From the NCBI GenBank assembly GCA_949825025.1, contig OX463780.1, positions 27,122,118 to 27,186,117 on the forward strand: a stretch of DNA of 64,000 bases, written 5' to 3'. Under the pieces are notes generated by a model. That model worked only from the letters and a program-made list of their open reading frames with translations. It was not told the DNA's origin and ran no database searches. How positions within the stretch are numbered: position 1 is the first letter of the stretch; every line of letters starts with the position of its first letter. Of the stretch, positions 1 through 10,519 are shown piece by piece. The translations under genes were made by a program, and so were the position numbers. This stretch comes from Siphlonurus alternatus (Eukaryota; Arthropoda; Insecta; Ephemeroptera; Siphlonuridae).

Positions 1-299
1 TTACCGTTTTTTGTTTACCATTTTTTTAATTCTCTTCGTTTTAAATCAAAATACAAATGCAAAACATTTAATTAGTGTACAGTAAAAAAGTATTTAATAA
101 TGAAATGTTGCCCTTTGCTAACTAAAACAATCAGTATCTACAATCAGCAATAATTTATTGAAAATTCAAATTATATTATAATTTTTTATCTAATATGTTC
201 ACAATTTGTTAAATTTAATTATCCAAACAGTTAGATTTGTCTATCCCTCTAAGATCTCATGTTGTTAAAGTATGCAGTCTCTAACCAGTTGTTGTACAG

Positions 300-428
300 G
301 TGCAGACCCAGCTTGCAGAAGAACGGAAGAAGGTCCGTCAGCTGGTGGAGGAGAAGGCTGCTCAGCAGGGCAGTGTTGCTCAGGAGGTGGAGCAGCACAT
401 CCAGTCGCTCAACCAGCGACACCAGGAG
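300..428 (+). CDS. RRBP1: RRBP1-like exon 1 of the window
   Basis: Acceptor TTGTACAG before 300, donor GTACGT after 428; 43 codons, phase 0 at both ends. It encodes VQTQLAEERKKVRQLVEEKA followed by a Gln/Glu-rich heptad region, so it is coiled coil. It continues an upstream exon not in the window; the 299 bases before it are AT-rich intron. Confidence 0.85.
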
Positions 429-3400
429 GTACGTGCCCATCACCCTGACCTCAGTCTTAGCAACGCTCAACCTCATTTTTAGCATACAACTTTAAGTACT
501 TGTAGCATAAAAATAAGTTTAAGATGTCGAGCTATTTCATGTATCCCGCAAATACAGTATCTTATATTATTCTTTGATGTAAAGGCTAAAAAGTTTTTAC
601 TTTTCAAAATTCACATTAAATTTGTAGGAATGAGCTTAATTTGGTAATGCAGCTTATAATTATCTTGTAAATTACTTCAGACTGAAATATTTATACTAAC
701 CACTCACTGCATACTTAAAAAAATGAAATACATATCCAGGTTCTAGCTTTGAATTTTTAAGTCATTAAGCTAAATAAAACATAGATCTAAACAAATTTGC
801 AAGTTTTTCAAGGAAAGTTTTTAAGTTCTATTAAATGCATAACCAAATTTTATTTCTTGTCTTCAGGAGGTGGCCATGCTGCAGGGTCAAATTGCTGGGA
901 TTCAGGCTCAGGTTGCAGAGCTGCAGGGGCGTCTGACCGAGCAAGGGAAGTCCCAGGATGCCCTACTTGAAGAGGTGGCATCTGCCAAGGAACTTTCTCA
1001 GAGCAGGGAGAGAGAATGTGAGCGCCTTCAGAAGCAAGTGAAGCAGCTTGAGAGTCAGTTGGGCAGACAGAGCAGTGAGAGCGAGGAGGCTGCTGCAGCC
1101 AAGCAGGCCGAACTCGAGGTGAGATTGTTCTCCATTGACTCCTTTCCCCCTCTTCCTCTATGAATTTGAGACAATTCTATGACCAACCTTTACTGTTTTA
1201 ATTATGTTGTTTTGATTCACATACATAAAAAAATATCCCATTCACCTGCTCAGTTTTTAAATCTTGACAATGATGGATGTGGTTCATGAAGAAGTTCTCC
1301 AGAAAGATACAAACTGGGGGATTTTACTACGTGCATCTTCCTGTGTTTAGTGTTGTTGATGTAATGTAGGCTGGCGCTATTTGTGGTTAGTGAGAAACCT
1401 AGTTATCTTCATAATTTGCTCCCAATATTTCTTTAATTTTTATTTTATACTTAAGTTATTCATTTTCAACACTAGTAGAACTAACTTCTTGTTTGCTTAT
1501 TTGATACAGGAGGCTCTGAGGATACAGACGGAACTTGCTCTGCGTGTTCGTTCGCTCGAAGTGGAGCTCCAGCGTGTGCACGAGGAAGCCCTGGTGTTGA
1601 CAGGCCAGCTGGAGACACAGACCTCCCCCCCTCCATCACCCGGAGTGCCAGACCTCAGTGAAAAAGTCAGCCAGCTTGAGAGCATGTGAGCGCAGTCCCA
1701 CTTCAAACTTCCAGTTTAAAACTAAAAGTCTTCAGTTTTATAGAGCTGCATACTTCATGGAAGTCATTTTCTCTCAAGAATGCTTTAATTTCAATAGAAG
1801 TCGCTGTCATTTGGGCTCTTTGATAGATTTATTGCAGTCATGTTAAGTTATGATACTTTTTCATAAGAAAAATAGATATTTGCATACTGTAGTTCGAGTA
1901 AATTTTTGCAACTTACTTCATCACGTTCAGTAATATATTTTAAATCAACCTTTGCTTATTTTTACATAGTGATTATTTCATTATTTGTAAGGCAACTGTG
2001 AAGCTCTTAATGTTATTATCCCTATCACAGATTTATGATTTACAGGTGTTATTCAATGTTGGTATTTATGTTGCAGCATTCAGCAGAAGGATGCCCTTGT
2101 ATCGAAGCTGCAGGCAGAAAGCCAGGAGCACAAGACAATCCTATCTCAACTAGAGGGAGAGCTTGAAGCTCAACGAACCAAAAACAACGTAAGTGCTGAA
2201 ATATCTTTCTGCCTGGTTTTTCTTTTTTATACTTTGGTTTCTCTTGACTGCATGCCGAAACTGGTCATGTTTGCAATATTAGTGATAAAATAACAAACTA
2301 AAGGTGTAACACATAAACTTTGGTGAATGTATCTTTACAGAGAGAGGTGCTATTCTAAATATATATTGTAATATTATATTTTTTTTTTGTCTAAACATTG
2401 CAAATCCCCCACATTCTATATAAACATAACGGGAGGAAATAAAAATACATGTAAATACTTCAGGTCAATAATATTCTACAGTGCCATCCATACTCAATAA
2501 TTTAAAGAAAGATTTTATGCAGGAATTATTTATCATGTGTGGGAAATTAACCACAGAGTAAAGTAGTAGTTAATTACCTGCACGCCAACCTTAATTGTTG
2601 TTGAGGTCCTAACTGTGTTGTCCGCGTGCAGGAATTGAGGACAAAGAACTGGAAGGCCATGGAGGCCGTTGCTAGTGCAGAAAAGAACCTCGAGTCCAAA
2701 CAGAAAGAGTGTGACAGATTAGCGAAAGTAAGTCCTTGTGTCCGTTTGCAATGTTATAGAATGGAATAACAAATTGCATGCTAAACTGCATGGTAAACCT
2801 TCATTTGATGTTGAATTGCTTAACAAAAAACAAATACATAGTAATGATGTCAGATTTTTGCATTTTGGTGAGTGTAGTTACCTTACAATGTATTTTTAAG
2901 AAATGTAATGGAAAGGTTTCATTAATACTTACATGTTATATCTTTAAAACTTTAGGAAGTTTACTGATTACAAAAGCAAAACTTTTGTTAAATGGAGGTT
3001 TACTGTACTAAAACGCCTTTATTAATGTCTATGGCTTTTATTTACTTTATCAGTTTTATTATCTTTGCATGCATTTACAACATTGGACATTTTATTTAAA
3101 ACTTATGTAGTATTTTAAATCTTAGAAAACATATGTCAATTAATGTTAATGCATTTACATTTATATAACATACATCAACTAATTTTTAGTAAATAAATCA
3201 TACATTATATTTTATGTACATGAAACCAATAATTTAAAGTTTTTAAGCAAAGAAATATGGTTCAAATGTGTAACAAACATTTAAAAATTTGTAAATATGA
3301 AAAGTGTAACATATAAAATTGCATTAATGTCCTATGTGTGTCTCAAGTTTTCAATGTTTCAATAATTGTTCTTGTTAACACATGAGGTTAGTTTCTGATT

Positions 3401-6400
3401 CTTCCTTCTTGAAGAACTTGAATTATATTACTTGTTGTTTCAATGTAATGTCTTCTCCTGTTTGGAGATGAGACTGACGTTTCTCGTGTGCAGGACTCTG
3501 GCAGTGAGGCTCGTGAGACGGAGCAGGCAGCTGTGCGAGAACTGCTGCAGAGGATATTCCCCGCAGTGCCTTCCTCAAACACCAAGGTGAGATTTTCTCA
3601 ACACCTGCTTCTTCAAAATGTTAAATATCATGTTTTCAATCTACCTGTTTGTTTGAATTTTTAATTGCTAAGTCACTAACAAATGTTGAGATTGCAGACT
3701 TTTCTCAACACCTGCCTTTTCAAAATGTTAAATATCATGTTTTCAATCTACCGGTTTGTTTGAATTTTTAATTGCTAAGTCACTAATAAATGTTTTACTT
3801 CCTCAGGACCACTCTGAGTGGGTGCAGAAGTTTGAGCAGGCTGCAGCTCAGTGGCTGGCGAGTTCGTTGAGTGCTGCTGGTGAGCAGCAGGCAAATTCCC
3901 AGGATGAGTCAACGCAGCATGTGCTGGGTGAGGTGGAGAAGCAGAATTCGCAGCTGCAAGCCATGGTCACACACTACAAGACCATCATAGAGGACACGGT
4001 GAGAAGAACACAGTAGGATTTACATAGAATATAAAATATTATTGCAGTGAGGTTTAGGCAAGCCCATTCTTCACACCATATTCATAGTTGGCAGCAGGAG
4101 GGTGCTGAATCTAATGCACAGGGTTAATCTAAATTAGTAGGGTAATATGTCACTTTGCACCAATTGCCTTGTCCCATTCTTTTTTGCTAAATCTGTGACT
4201 CTTAACCATTGTTGTTGCTGTATTTTATAGGATTGTATTAAATGTATATATAGACTTTATTTTAAAATAAAACTGAAATTTTAAAGTAAAAGCAACCAGG
4301 AATATAAATTTTACCTTTTTGTCATAATATATTAAATACTGGTACATAGCACAAAGTTTTATTATTGATCAATATTTAAAAAAAAGCAGAGTTTATTCTC
4401 ACCTTTTATTATACCATAGAAGAGTTACCATTGTTTTGTTCAATGTGGTGTTGCTTGCAGGAGGGGATGCTGAACAAACTGGAGCGTCATGTTGCTCAAG
4501 AAGAGGCTCGTTGGAGGAGACAGTTGCAGGCCAAGGAGGAAGAGCTGGACACCGTGGCAGCTGAGAGGGACACCCTGCTGAGTGAGCTCAAGCAGGTGGA
4601 CCAGCAGCAGCAGCAGCAGAGCCAGGTGGAGGAGGTGAGAGCCTTCATGACCATGTTTGCTCAGAATATAGCAGATCGTTTGTGTAGGCTGCACCAGCCT
4701 GTATTTCATTATTAATTTCTGTGATTTCATGTACAGTATAGAACCAGTACTGAAAAAATATATATACAGTACAGTATATATTTTTGTATTATTAATGATT
4801 GTTTAGTGCTTTTTTACCATCTGATTTTTGCATTTGTATGTATACCAGTATCAAACCATTCTTGAGAAAAAGAAAGGTCTACACTGGGCATATTTTTGTA
4901 TGTTAGCATAAAATTTTAGCATTGAAAAAAATCCTCTGTTGCACTTGATGTAGCTCAGATTTTTTTTTGTAATGATTTACACCAGAATCTTTTTGTTAGG
5001 TAAATCAAGTACTATATATGTCAATGAACATAATACTCCGATACGAGAGACTTTTGAATACTTCCCACTGTTATAGATATGTTATATTATTTTCATGCAG
5101 ATGAAGTGTGGACATTTTTTGTCAGTTGAATAACTTGAGGACTTGTGTTGCAGACAGAGGTTGCTCTGACAGTCCTGCAGGGGAAGTTGCAAACGGAGGC
5201 TGACCAGAGGTCGGCCAGTGAGCAGCGAGCTCAGCAGCTGCAGCAGCGACTTGACGAGCTTACCCTGCAAGTCTCCCTCCTTGAGCAAACCAAAGAGGTG
5301 AACACCGTTGTAAAGCAATATTCTGTTGCCATCAACTGATATTTTAATTAAATTTATTAACAAAGAGTTTGTGATTTTTTTCTTACCCAATCAATAACAT
5401 AATGAATTTTCACTTTTTATGATCCCTATTATTAATTTGATTTAAGTAGTTTGATTGTGAACACAAACTGATGCTCGGCTGTCTGTAGGAGCGAGACGCT
5501 CTGGCGCTGCAGTTGGCGCGAGAGAGCAGTCACAGCCAGCAGCTAGCCCAGCAGGTACGAGAGCTTGAGGCACAACGAGGGGGTGCACCACACTCCAACC
5601 ACCTCGAAGCCAAGCCCAAGGTGAGAAAACTGCAGCAACAAGTAACTGACAGCAGTGCAAGGCTTCCATAAAATGATGCCTAAAATTTTTTATTAAAAAA
5701 ATGTAATAATATTAAAATTGCATGCAAGTCCTAGGCATTAATTGTATATTATTTTTTATTACAGGATCAAACCAATGCAACCACTAATGGCCCATCAAGT
5801 GAGCCTTCAATTTCTGAGGTTAGTTCTGAGCTGTTTTATTGTTGTTGAATTTTTTTGTTGATTTTTGCTTACCTGTTGATAAATGGTGTTTATTTTGTAA
5901 CATCGTAAATTAAAATTAAAATATTTGGAAAGACTATGTAAAGCTTGATTACTTTACAAATTTTACTGCCAGGGCTTCTGTAAGTGCTAGTCAACTTTGA
6001 GTTTTGTGTTTGGCAAGCTTTTTTGGTCAGGGATATATGTGCATATACAGTAGGTGTATCCATAAGCGGCACATTTCATGCCATGAAACCTAATGTAGAT
6101 ACCCCACTGTTGACAACAAAAATTGTGTGATACTAACTGGATGACCTTGCAGTCTCTTTGTTACCATACAACCTGCTCTCAAGAGCAGTTGGATCGCAGA
6201 GCAAAGAGTAGGAAAAAGAAGGTAGAATATAAGTTTAATAAATTTAATATTTTATGTTGATTGTAATGATTTATTTTTTTTGTTTTTGAAGTTGCACTTA
6301 AATTTATATATATATTTTTTTCCATTCACATCCAGTGTTACCAACATTGTGCAATTATCCCCTCCCAAATAAAAATATGGTGCCATACATCGTTTGTGAG

Positions 6401-8729
6401 GTAAAATTTTCTCATGGGTGCCTTTTTTTTGTTTTTCTCCACGCTATTGTCTCCAGAATAGGCCTGTTAAGCGGAGGAGATTGGCAGGTAGGCCTCGTTG
6501 ATGTTTCACTGTTGTTACCACTGCTGTGGGGGCTTGTCTCCGGGTCTCCGTTGCTTAGGGATGGACATCACAGCAAACACAAACAGTCTCATCGCAATTA
6601 GCCACAAGTGTAAAGTTTTTGCTGGTCGTAGTTAATTTGTAAACTAAGCATATTGGGCTATTTGCAGTGAGAGATCTGTATTTCTAAAACAAAACATATC
6701 AGCTATGTAAAATTACAACTCCAGTAAAAACATTATTATGCAATTTATTGTGAGGTAAAACTCTTATTTTGAGTAAAGGAGATCACTGTTGTGTAAAAAA
6801 TAATTAGCATTGCGTGGTATAGGAAAAACTTGATATAAAGTAAACCTAATTAATAATTTCCTGGATGCTTTGACTTTACATAATAACAAGTTTTTACTGT
6901 ATCACTGTTGATTGATGTGAAGAGTCTGCAGTTTGGATAATTAGATGACAGCTGATATGAATTGCATTGCAGATTGTTTTGTGAAGGTATATTTGATTGG
7001 AAAGAAAATCCACTCTGTCGTGTCCATGTCTTGAAATAGCTGGTCATCATGATGGGTGTGCATTTTCTTTGTACTCCAATGTACTGTATGGTCAGTCCCT
7101 AGTGTTGCTGGGGCTTGTGTCGTGATGGTCACAGCACTCCACTCTGCAGCTGGGGGTCATTGCAGTTGGGAGGATAGCAGTTCATCGGTGTATCCAAATA
7201 TGTACCCAGGTGCTCTCACTTTAAACAGTTTACATTTTTTTTTTCAACCATTCTGCTTTTGAAAAAAATTAATTACTTTTGCTTTCTTGAGTGTGACTGA
7301 AACCTCAAAATTCATGCTATAAAGGCATAATATAATTATGTTGCTTTATTGATAAGAAGTGCTCATGTGGCACATGCAGATCAAAGAAGTTGCTGAGAGT
7401 GCCTGTCATATGTTTGGAGTTACGTAGCTGGCAGGTGCTGCGGGAGTTTCTGCTGCTTGGGCAAGACAAGACAACGTTGCAGGGGGTGCAGTTTCGTAGT
7501 CTTTTTGTGGTCCAGGCACAATGTTGGTCTCACTGAGTTGGTTTGCTTGAATTCTGTGTCTGCTGTGAAGCAAGCAAGGCACAGGCAATGTCTGCATGTG
7601 CATGTTATAGAACTGTATATATTATTTTGTAAATATGTTAAATTATTTTTAGTTTTATGTCACTAGTGTTCATACAACTGATAATAAGTTGTTGTTCTCT
7701 TTTCATTATTAACGGCTTCTTACAAGTCGAATTGTGAAAAGTGGCTATGTAAAATTTATAAATACTTGTTGACCCAAAAATTGGTAATACATCAAAACTT
7801 TGATATTAATTATCTCTATGTCCTGATATTGAAAAATAGAAGAATGAAAAAAATCTACATAGTACATACTAATACGTAGTTATAAATAACATAGAAAACT
7901 GTTGCTTGTAGACAACAGATCAGATATGCTTTTCAAATAGAATTGCCATTTAATTTGCAATGGTCTGTACATTATGTAGTGTTTATTTCAGTTTTAAGTT
8001 AAAATGCAATTTTACAATTCCAGCTTTGCTTAAAATTACTGCAACTGCTGTTATATTTTATTACAACATTAATTTCAGCATATTTTGATTTTGTTATCCA
8101 TTTTTGGTAATTCACATTTTTTTTTTTTTTTTTTTTGCAATGCATTTTTCATCTGTTTTTAGATTTTTAGTAATTTAGAGGATATTGTCAGAATTTAATT
8201 TGAGATGTTTGCTACTGTATATAAACTAAAAATATATATATTGAAAATAAATTTTGTCTTGACAGAATTTTCCTAATAACAAATTAGTAATTTTGCAATA
8301 AATGGGGTTAAGAATGCAAATCAATACTGCAACAATAAGAGAGATTAACAGTATTGATTGAATTATTGAAAAGAAATACAAGCTAATAATTATTATTTTT
8401 TTTTTTCTGTCAAAGTTCATCATATCTCAAATATTGCTTTATCAAAAATTTAGTTATTTTGTATTGAAATATGAATTTTATTTTACACAAAATTTGTACA
8501 TATTATACAATCAAAATAAAGCAAATAAAAATATTTAAAAATTAGGTTAGTCTATTCTAGTCTAGTTTATTTTTTAAAATATTGAATGTTACTAAAATTT
8601 AAAATATATATTAAATATTGATATATTAGCTAATGGTATTTGTTGTTTCTTGCAGAGTGGTTCCGCAAAAAAATGATTCCTCGCAAGCGCCGCAACGTTG
8701 CCACTGTGCCGGAGGGTTCCAAGTCCTAG
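300..8729 (+). CDS. RRBP1: Ribosome-binding protein 1 / kinectin family gene, 3' part (14 exons, 5' end outside window)
   Basis: Spliced gene with exons at 300-428, 867-1118, 1510-1685, 2077-2188, 2632-2727, 3494-3586, 3807-3998, 4461-4634, 5154-5297, 5489-5620, 5765-5818, 6153-6221, 6457-6487 and 8656-8729. The sum is 1728 bases, in frame to a TAG stop. The protein is almost entirely Glu/Gln/Lys/Leu-rich heptad coiled coil. The block LRTKNWKAMEAVASAEK, the HSEWVQKFEQ block and the YKTIIEDTEGMLNKLE block match, in order, the C-terminal coiled coil of vertebrate RRBP1 (p180) and kinectin. Family members sit in the rough ER membrane through an N-terminal anchor and bind ribosomes, microtubules or kinesin; the anchor and any basic repeat region would be upstream of base 1. 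I cannot separate RRBP1 from KTN1 orthology. Apart from the duplication in 3593-3794 and the stretches noted separately, the introns (about 200-2170 bases) show only AT-rich filler. The family call is firm; use of exon 12 is less certain. Confidence 0.88.
867..1118 (+). CDS. RRBP1: RRBP1-like exon 2
   Basis: Acceptor TTGTCTTCAG before 867 and donor GTGAGA after 1118; 84 codons, phase 0/0. It encodes EVAMLQGQIAGIQAQVAELQ and on to KQAELE, a continuous coiled coil without Pro. The ATG inside is an internal Met, not a start, because the frame is open through the GAG at the splice junction. Confidence 0.87.
1510..1685 (+). CDS. RRBP1: RRBP1-like exon 3
   Basis: Acceptor TTTGATACAG before 1510, donor GTGAGC after 1685; 58 codons plus two bases (phase 2). 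Coiled coil EALRIQTELALRVRSLEVEL, then a Pro-rich break TSPPPSPGVPDLSEK, then the coil resumes. The split Ile codon AT|C is completed by the next exon, which confirms the junction. Confidence 0.85.
2077..2188 (+). CDS. RRBP1: RRBP1-like exon 4
   Basis: Acceptor TATGTTGCAG before 2077, donor GTAAGT after 2188. The first base completes an Ile codon and 37 codons follow: IQQKDALVSKLQAESQEHKT continuing to LEAQRTKNN. Coiled coil. The joint with exon 3 reads SQLESIIQQKD. Confidence 0.86.
2632..2727 (+). CDS. RRBP1: RRBP1-like exon 5 (family signature block)
   Basis: Acceptor GCGTGCAG before 2632, donor GTAAGT after 2727; 32 codons. It encodes ELRTKNWKAMEAVASAEKN and on to CDRLAK. From memory of the family, L-R-x-K-N-W-K-A-M-E-A is a hallmark shared by RRBP1 and kinectin, and this exon is the main reason for the gene name. 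Confidence 0.9.
3494..3586 (+). CDS. RRBP1: RRBP1-like exon 6
   Basis: Acceptor CGTGTGCAG before 3494, donor GTGAGA after 3586; 31 codons. It encodes an acidic DSGSEARETEQ stretch followed by VRELLQRIFPAVPSSNTK. The Leu/Phe/Pro segment corresponds to the hydrophobic LLPELS-type segment just before the TEW block in vertebrate RRBP1. Confidence 0.85.
3593..3794 (+). repeat. Tandem duplication inside intron 6
   Basis: About 95 bases (3593-3687) are repeated almost exactly at 3700-3794, a period of 107 bases. Both copies run from TTTTCTCAACACCTGC to AGTCACTAA-AAATGTT with only a few substitutions. The copy nearer exon 6 carries a decoy AG (GAGATTGCAG, 3688-3697); the real acceptor TTCCTCAG lies after the second copy. 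Confidence 0.9.
3807..3998 (+). CDS. RRBP1: RRBP1-like exon 7
   Basis: Acceptor CTTCCTCAG before 3807, donor GTGAGA after 3998; 64 codons, phase 0/0. It starts DHSEWVQKFEQAAAQWL, matching the YTEWLQDLKE block of vertebrate RRBP1, and ends MVTHYKTIIEDT, matching the CDQYRSILAET block. A Gln/Ser-rich linker joins the two conserved parts. Confidence 0.88.
4461..4634 (+). CDS. RRBP1: RRBP1-like exon 8
   Basis: Acceptor TTGCTTGCAG before 4461, donor GTGAGA after 4634; 58 codons. Begins EGMLNKLERHVAQEEARWRR, the counterpart of EGMLRDLQKSVEEEEQVWR in RRBP1, and ends in a six-Gln run encoded by CAG repeats and then SQVEE. Coiled coil. Confidence 0.88.
5154..5297 (+). CDS. RRBP1: RRBP1-like exon 9
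   Basis: Acceptor TGTGTTGCAG before 5154, donor GTGAAC after 5297; 48 codons. It encodes TEVALTVLQGKLQTEADQRS and on to LEQTKE, a Gln-rich coiled coil with regular Leu spacing. Confidence 0.85.
5489..5620 (+). CDS. RRBP1: RRBP1-like exon 10
   Basis: Acceptor CTGTCTGTAG before 5489, donor GTGAGA after 5620; 44 codons. It encodes ERDALALQLARESSHSQQLA, the last heptad-rich stretch, and then RGGAPHSNHLEAKPK, where the coiled coil ends. CpG and GC content are high compared with the introns. Confidence 0.84.
5765..5818 (+). CDS. RRBP1: RRBP1-like exon 11
   Basis: Acceptor TTTATTACAG before 5765, donor GTTAGT after 5818; 18 codons, DQTNATTNGPSSEPSISE. Low-complexity Ser/Thr/Asn/Pro linker, no coiled coil. 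Phase 0 at both ends, so it can join exon 12, exon 13 or, with a frame change, exon 14. Confidence 0.78.
6153..6221 (+). CDS. RRBP1: RRBP1-like exon 12 (possible cassette exon)
   Basis: A consensus branch point TACTAAC (6131-6137) and acceptor GACCTTGCAG precede 6153; the donor GTAGAA after 6221 is weak. 23 codons, phase 0/0, encoding SLCYHTTCSQEQLDRRAKSR followed by KKK. It is in frame whether included or skipped, so it could be a cassette exon. It would add a Cys-containing, basic segment before the tail. Confidence 0.55.
6457..6487 (+). CDS. RRBP1: RRBP1-like exon 13, 31-base microexon
   Basis: Acceptor TTGTCTCCAG before 6457, donor GTAGGC after 6487. The 31 bases read NRPVKRRRLA plus one base. 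This phase-1 end is exactly what the last exon needs: G|AG completes Glu, and the frame then runs 23 codons to a stop. Skipping it puts the last exon in another frame that stops after six codons. If the donor is not used, the frame adds GRPR and stops at 6499-6501. Confidence 0.72.
6502..8655 (+). other. Last intron, or 3' UTR of an intron-retaining form
   Basis: Roughly 6500-7610 has more GC than the other introns and no repeat that I recognise. It would serve as 3' UTR if the exon-13 donor were ignored. AATAAA-type hexamers occur near 8513-8530. No coding exon is convincing: an acceptor-like CAG series near 7130-7210 opens no conserved frame. The rest is AT-rich with a poly(T) run near 8119-8136. 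Confidence 0.4.
8656..8729 (+). CDS. RRBP1: RRBP1-like last coding exon
   Basis: Acceptor TTTCTTGCAG before 8656. In the frame set by the microexon it reads (E)WFRKKMIPRKRRNVATVPEG and then SKS and TAG at 8727-8729. The alternative frame set by skipping the microexon reads SGSAKK and stops at 8674-8676. The first frame is longer and highly basic, and looks like the main product. I do not recognise this tail in vertebrate RRBP1. Confidence 0.75.
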
Positions 8730-9570
8730 TGTTGACGTTAGCGGCGGTGGTGGCAAGTGACGCGCCCTGCCGGAACTTTGGCCTCGGCCGGGCAAGAATG
8801 TGTGCGAGTGAGTGAGCGAACGAGCGGGAGAGTGGGGGTCACTAGGCTAACACAATTAATAATAATTAAATAAATAATATTAAGTAATAAATATTATAAT
8901 AATTTGTATGCTGGTATCTGGGACGTTGGAAGAAAAGCATGGTGCTTATGTAGTAAAAAAAAAATAATAAAAAAATAAAATAAAAATAATATAATATATA
9001 TATAAATCCATGTTATTTTTTTCTGTATGGTTAAAAGCACTATCCTTTTGTTTTATATAAGTTTCATTCAATATTTTGTTTAGTATGAACAAAAACTATT
9101 ATAGACAAATTAAATGAAAATTTTACTGTGTTTTTCATTTTTTTCTTGTTAATTAAAAAAGATTAATTCTGCACATGCTTTAGAATATTATATATCTAAC
9201 TTTTTAAATAAAAATAATATAAAGCAACAGAGATTTTTTCCCCAATTTAATATTATTATTATTATAATTATATAATTCTCATATTTAATGCAATTTTTTA
9301 TATTTAAATAATTATATTATATGTTTTAGAATGATGTGGCAGATGATATGTAATAGAAATGTAAAATAAAAAAATAATGAGACACCAAGCGAAAGAACTT
9401 GCATGTTCATATATGTGCTCGACTACTTTTATTTTGCAGCTGAGTTAATTCAGTTTCTGCTTGGAGGTGCAATAATTGCGACTGAGCTGTGGCCAGCAGT
9501 GTGTGATGTTACTAGTGGGAAATTGTTTTAATACTACATTTGTAATGAAATAAAATTGCTTTTTCAGTGA
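8730..9570 (+). other. Predicted 3' UTR of the RRBP1-like gene
   Basis: Follows the stop codon. The first 110 bases are GC-rich, then the sequence becomes A/T-rich with several AATAAA-like hexamers near 8867-8895 and an A-rich run at 8953-9000. The best terminal signal is the AATAAA at 9549. The extent is inferred, not shown. Confidence 0.5.
9549..9554 (+). terminator. Candidate polyadenylation signal
   Basis: AATAAA followed within 15-45 bases by a U-rich stretch (TTGCTTTTTCAG, then TTATTTTTCTTC), a typical poly(A) site arrangement. Closer hexamers near 8867-8895 could give a shorter UTR. Confidence 0.45.
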
Positions 9571-10050
9571 CGAAAATTGTTATTTTTCTTCTTTGTTAAT
9601 AAAACCTTGTATCTTATGTATGCATGGAAGTAAAAGTTTAGAGATTTAATGCAGTATTTATCTAGCAGTGGAGAGCAGTGCATCCGTGGCAAAATCCAAA
9701 ATGCTACAAAATGTTCATTTTGCAAATTAATTTTGGTTTGGTTCATTGGCATCATTATTTATTTTCTAAAGGTATTCGTATTGGCAATGGATATATTTTT
9801 TACTTCACTAGCTGAAGCTGTTGCACATTTATAACAAAACAAAATTTGATGATGGGTGGGTGGGGGGAGGGGGGGGGGGAGATTCTTAGCAAGCAACATA
9901 TTTCAGAGTAAAAAATTATAGCAAGAAAAAATTTGCCTTTAAAATTTTCAGCATTTGTGGGTAAAGTGTGATGTAATGTGTGTAAGCCGTGTAAGGTGAT
10001 TGGTAATGCGAGGGACAGTTTAATTCCTTATTAATTTTTTTAATTTTTAA

Positions 10051-10397
10051 GGGTAAGGTAACGCCACCAATGTTAAAAAAAGTCCCTCACACAAAAATTC
10101 TGAAAAAAATTTAAAATGTTCTCCTCTACATCCCCTTTCAGTAGTTAAAATATCAGGTATGCAAATACGATCTACTTTTTGAGTTATGAATTTTTAAAGT
10201 TGACTAATTTAACATGGGAATTCCATTTCTCCATGTTAAAATAGCCAACTTTAAAAATTCATAACTCAAAAACTAGATCGTATTTGTATACCTGATATTT
10301 TACCTACTGATAGGGGGTGTAGAGGAGAACATTTTAAATTTTTTTCAGAATTTTTGTGTGAGGGATTTTTTTTAACATTGGTGGCGTTACCTTACCC
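10051..10397. mobile_element. TTAA-flanked foldback MITE, 347 bp
   Basis: Nearly the whole element is one palindrome. GGGTAAGGTAACGCCACCAA at the left is mirrored by TTGGTGGCGTTACCTTACCC at the right, and the arms stay complementary for about 165 bases to a short centre near 10220. TTAA stands directly outside both ends (10047-10050 and 10398-10401), the target duplication used by piggyBac-type transposases. It has no coding capacity. Family assignment rests on TTAA alone. Confidence 0.85.
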
Positions 10398-10519
10398 TTA
10401 ATTCTATTTTAATTAAATTCTGTATGTTATATGGTTAAGAAAAAGAAAGAATTACGATATTAAAAACTTAACTTTGGTAGATAGATGAATCAGAATTGAT
10501 GAAAGAAATATAATTATAC

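Noticed and set aside
3688..3697. GAGATTGCAG as the acceptor of exon 7
   Set aside because: It lies in the duplicated intron sequence, and the frame downstream meets stops before the conserved HSEWVQKF block; the acceptor at 3806 fits.
7056..7262. Additional alternative 3' exon of the RRBP1-like gene
   Set aside because: Several CAG acceptor-like words and a GTGCTC donor-like word exist, but no frame continues the protein sensibly; treated as intron or alternative UTR.
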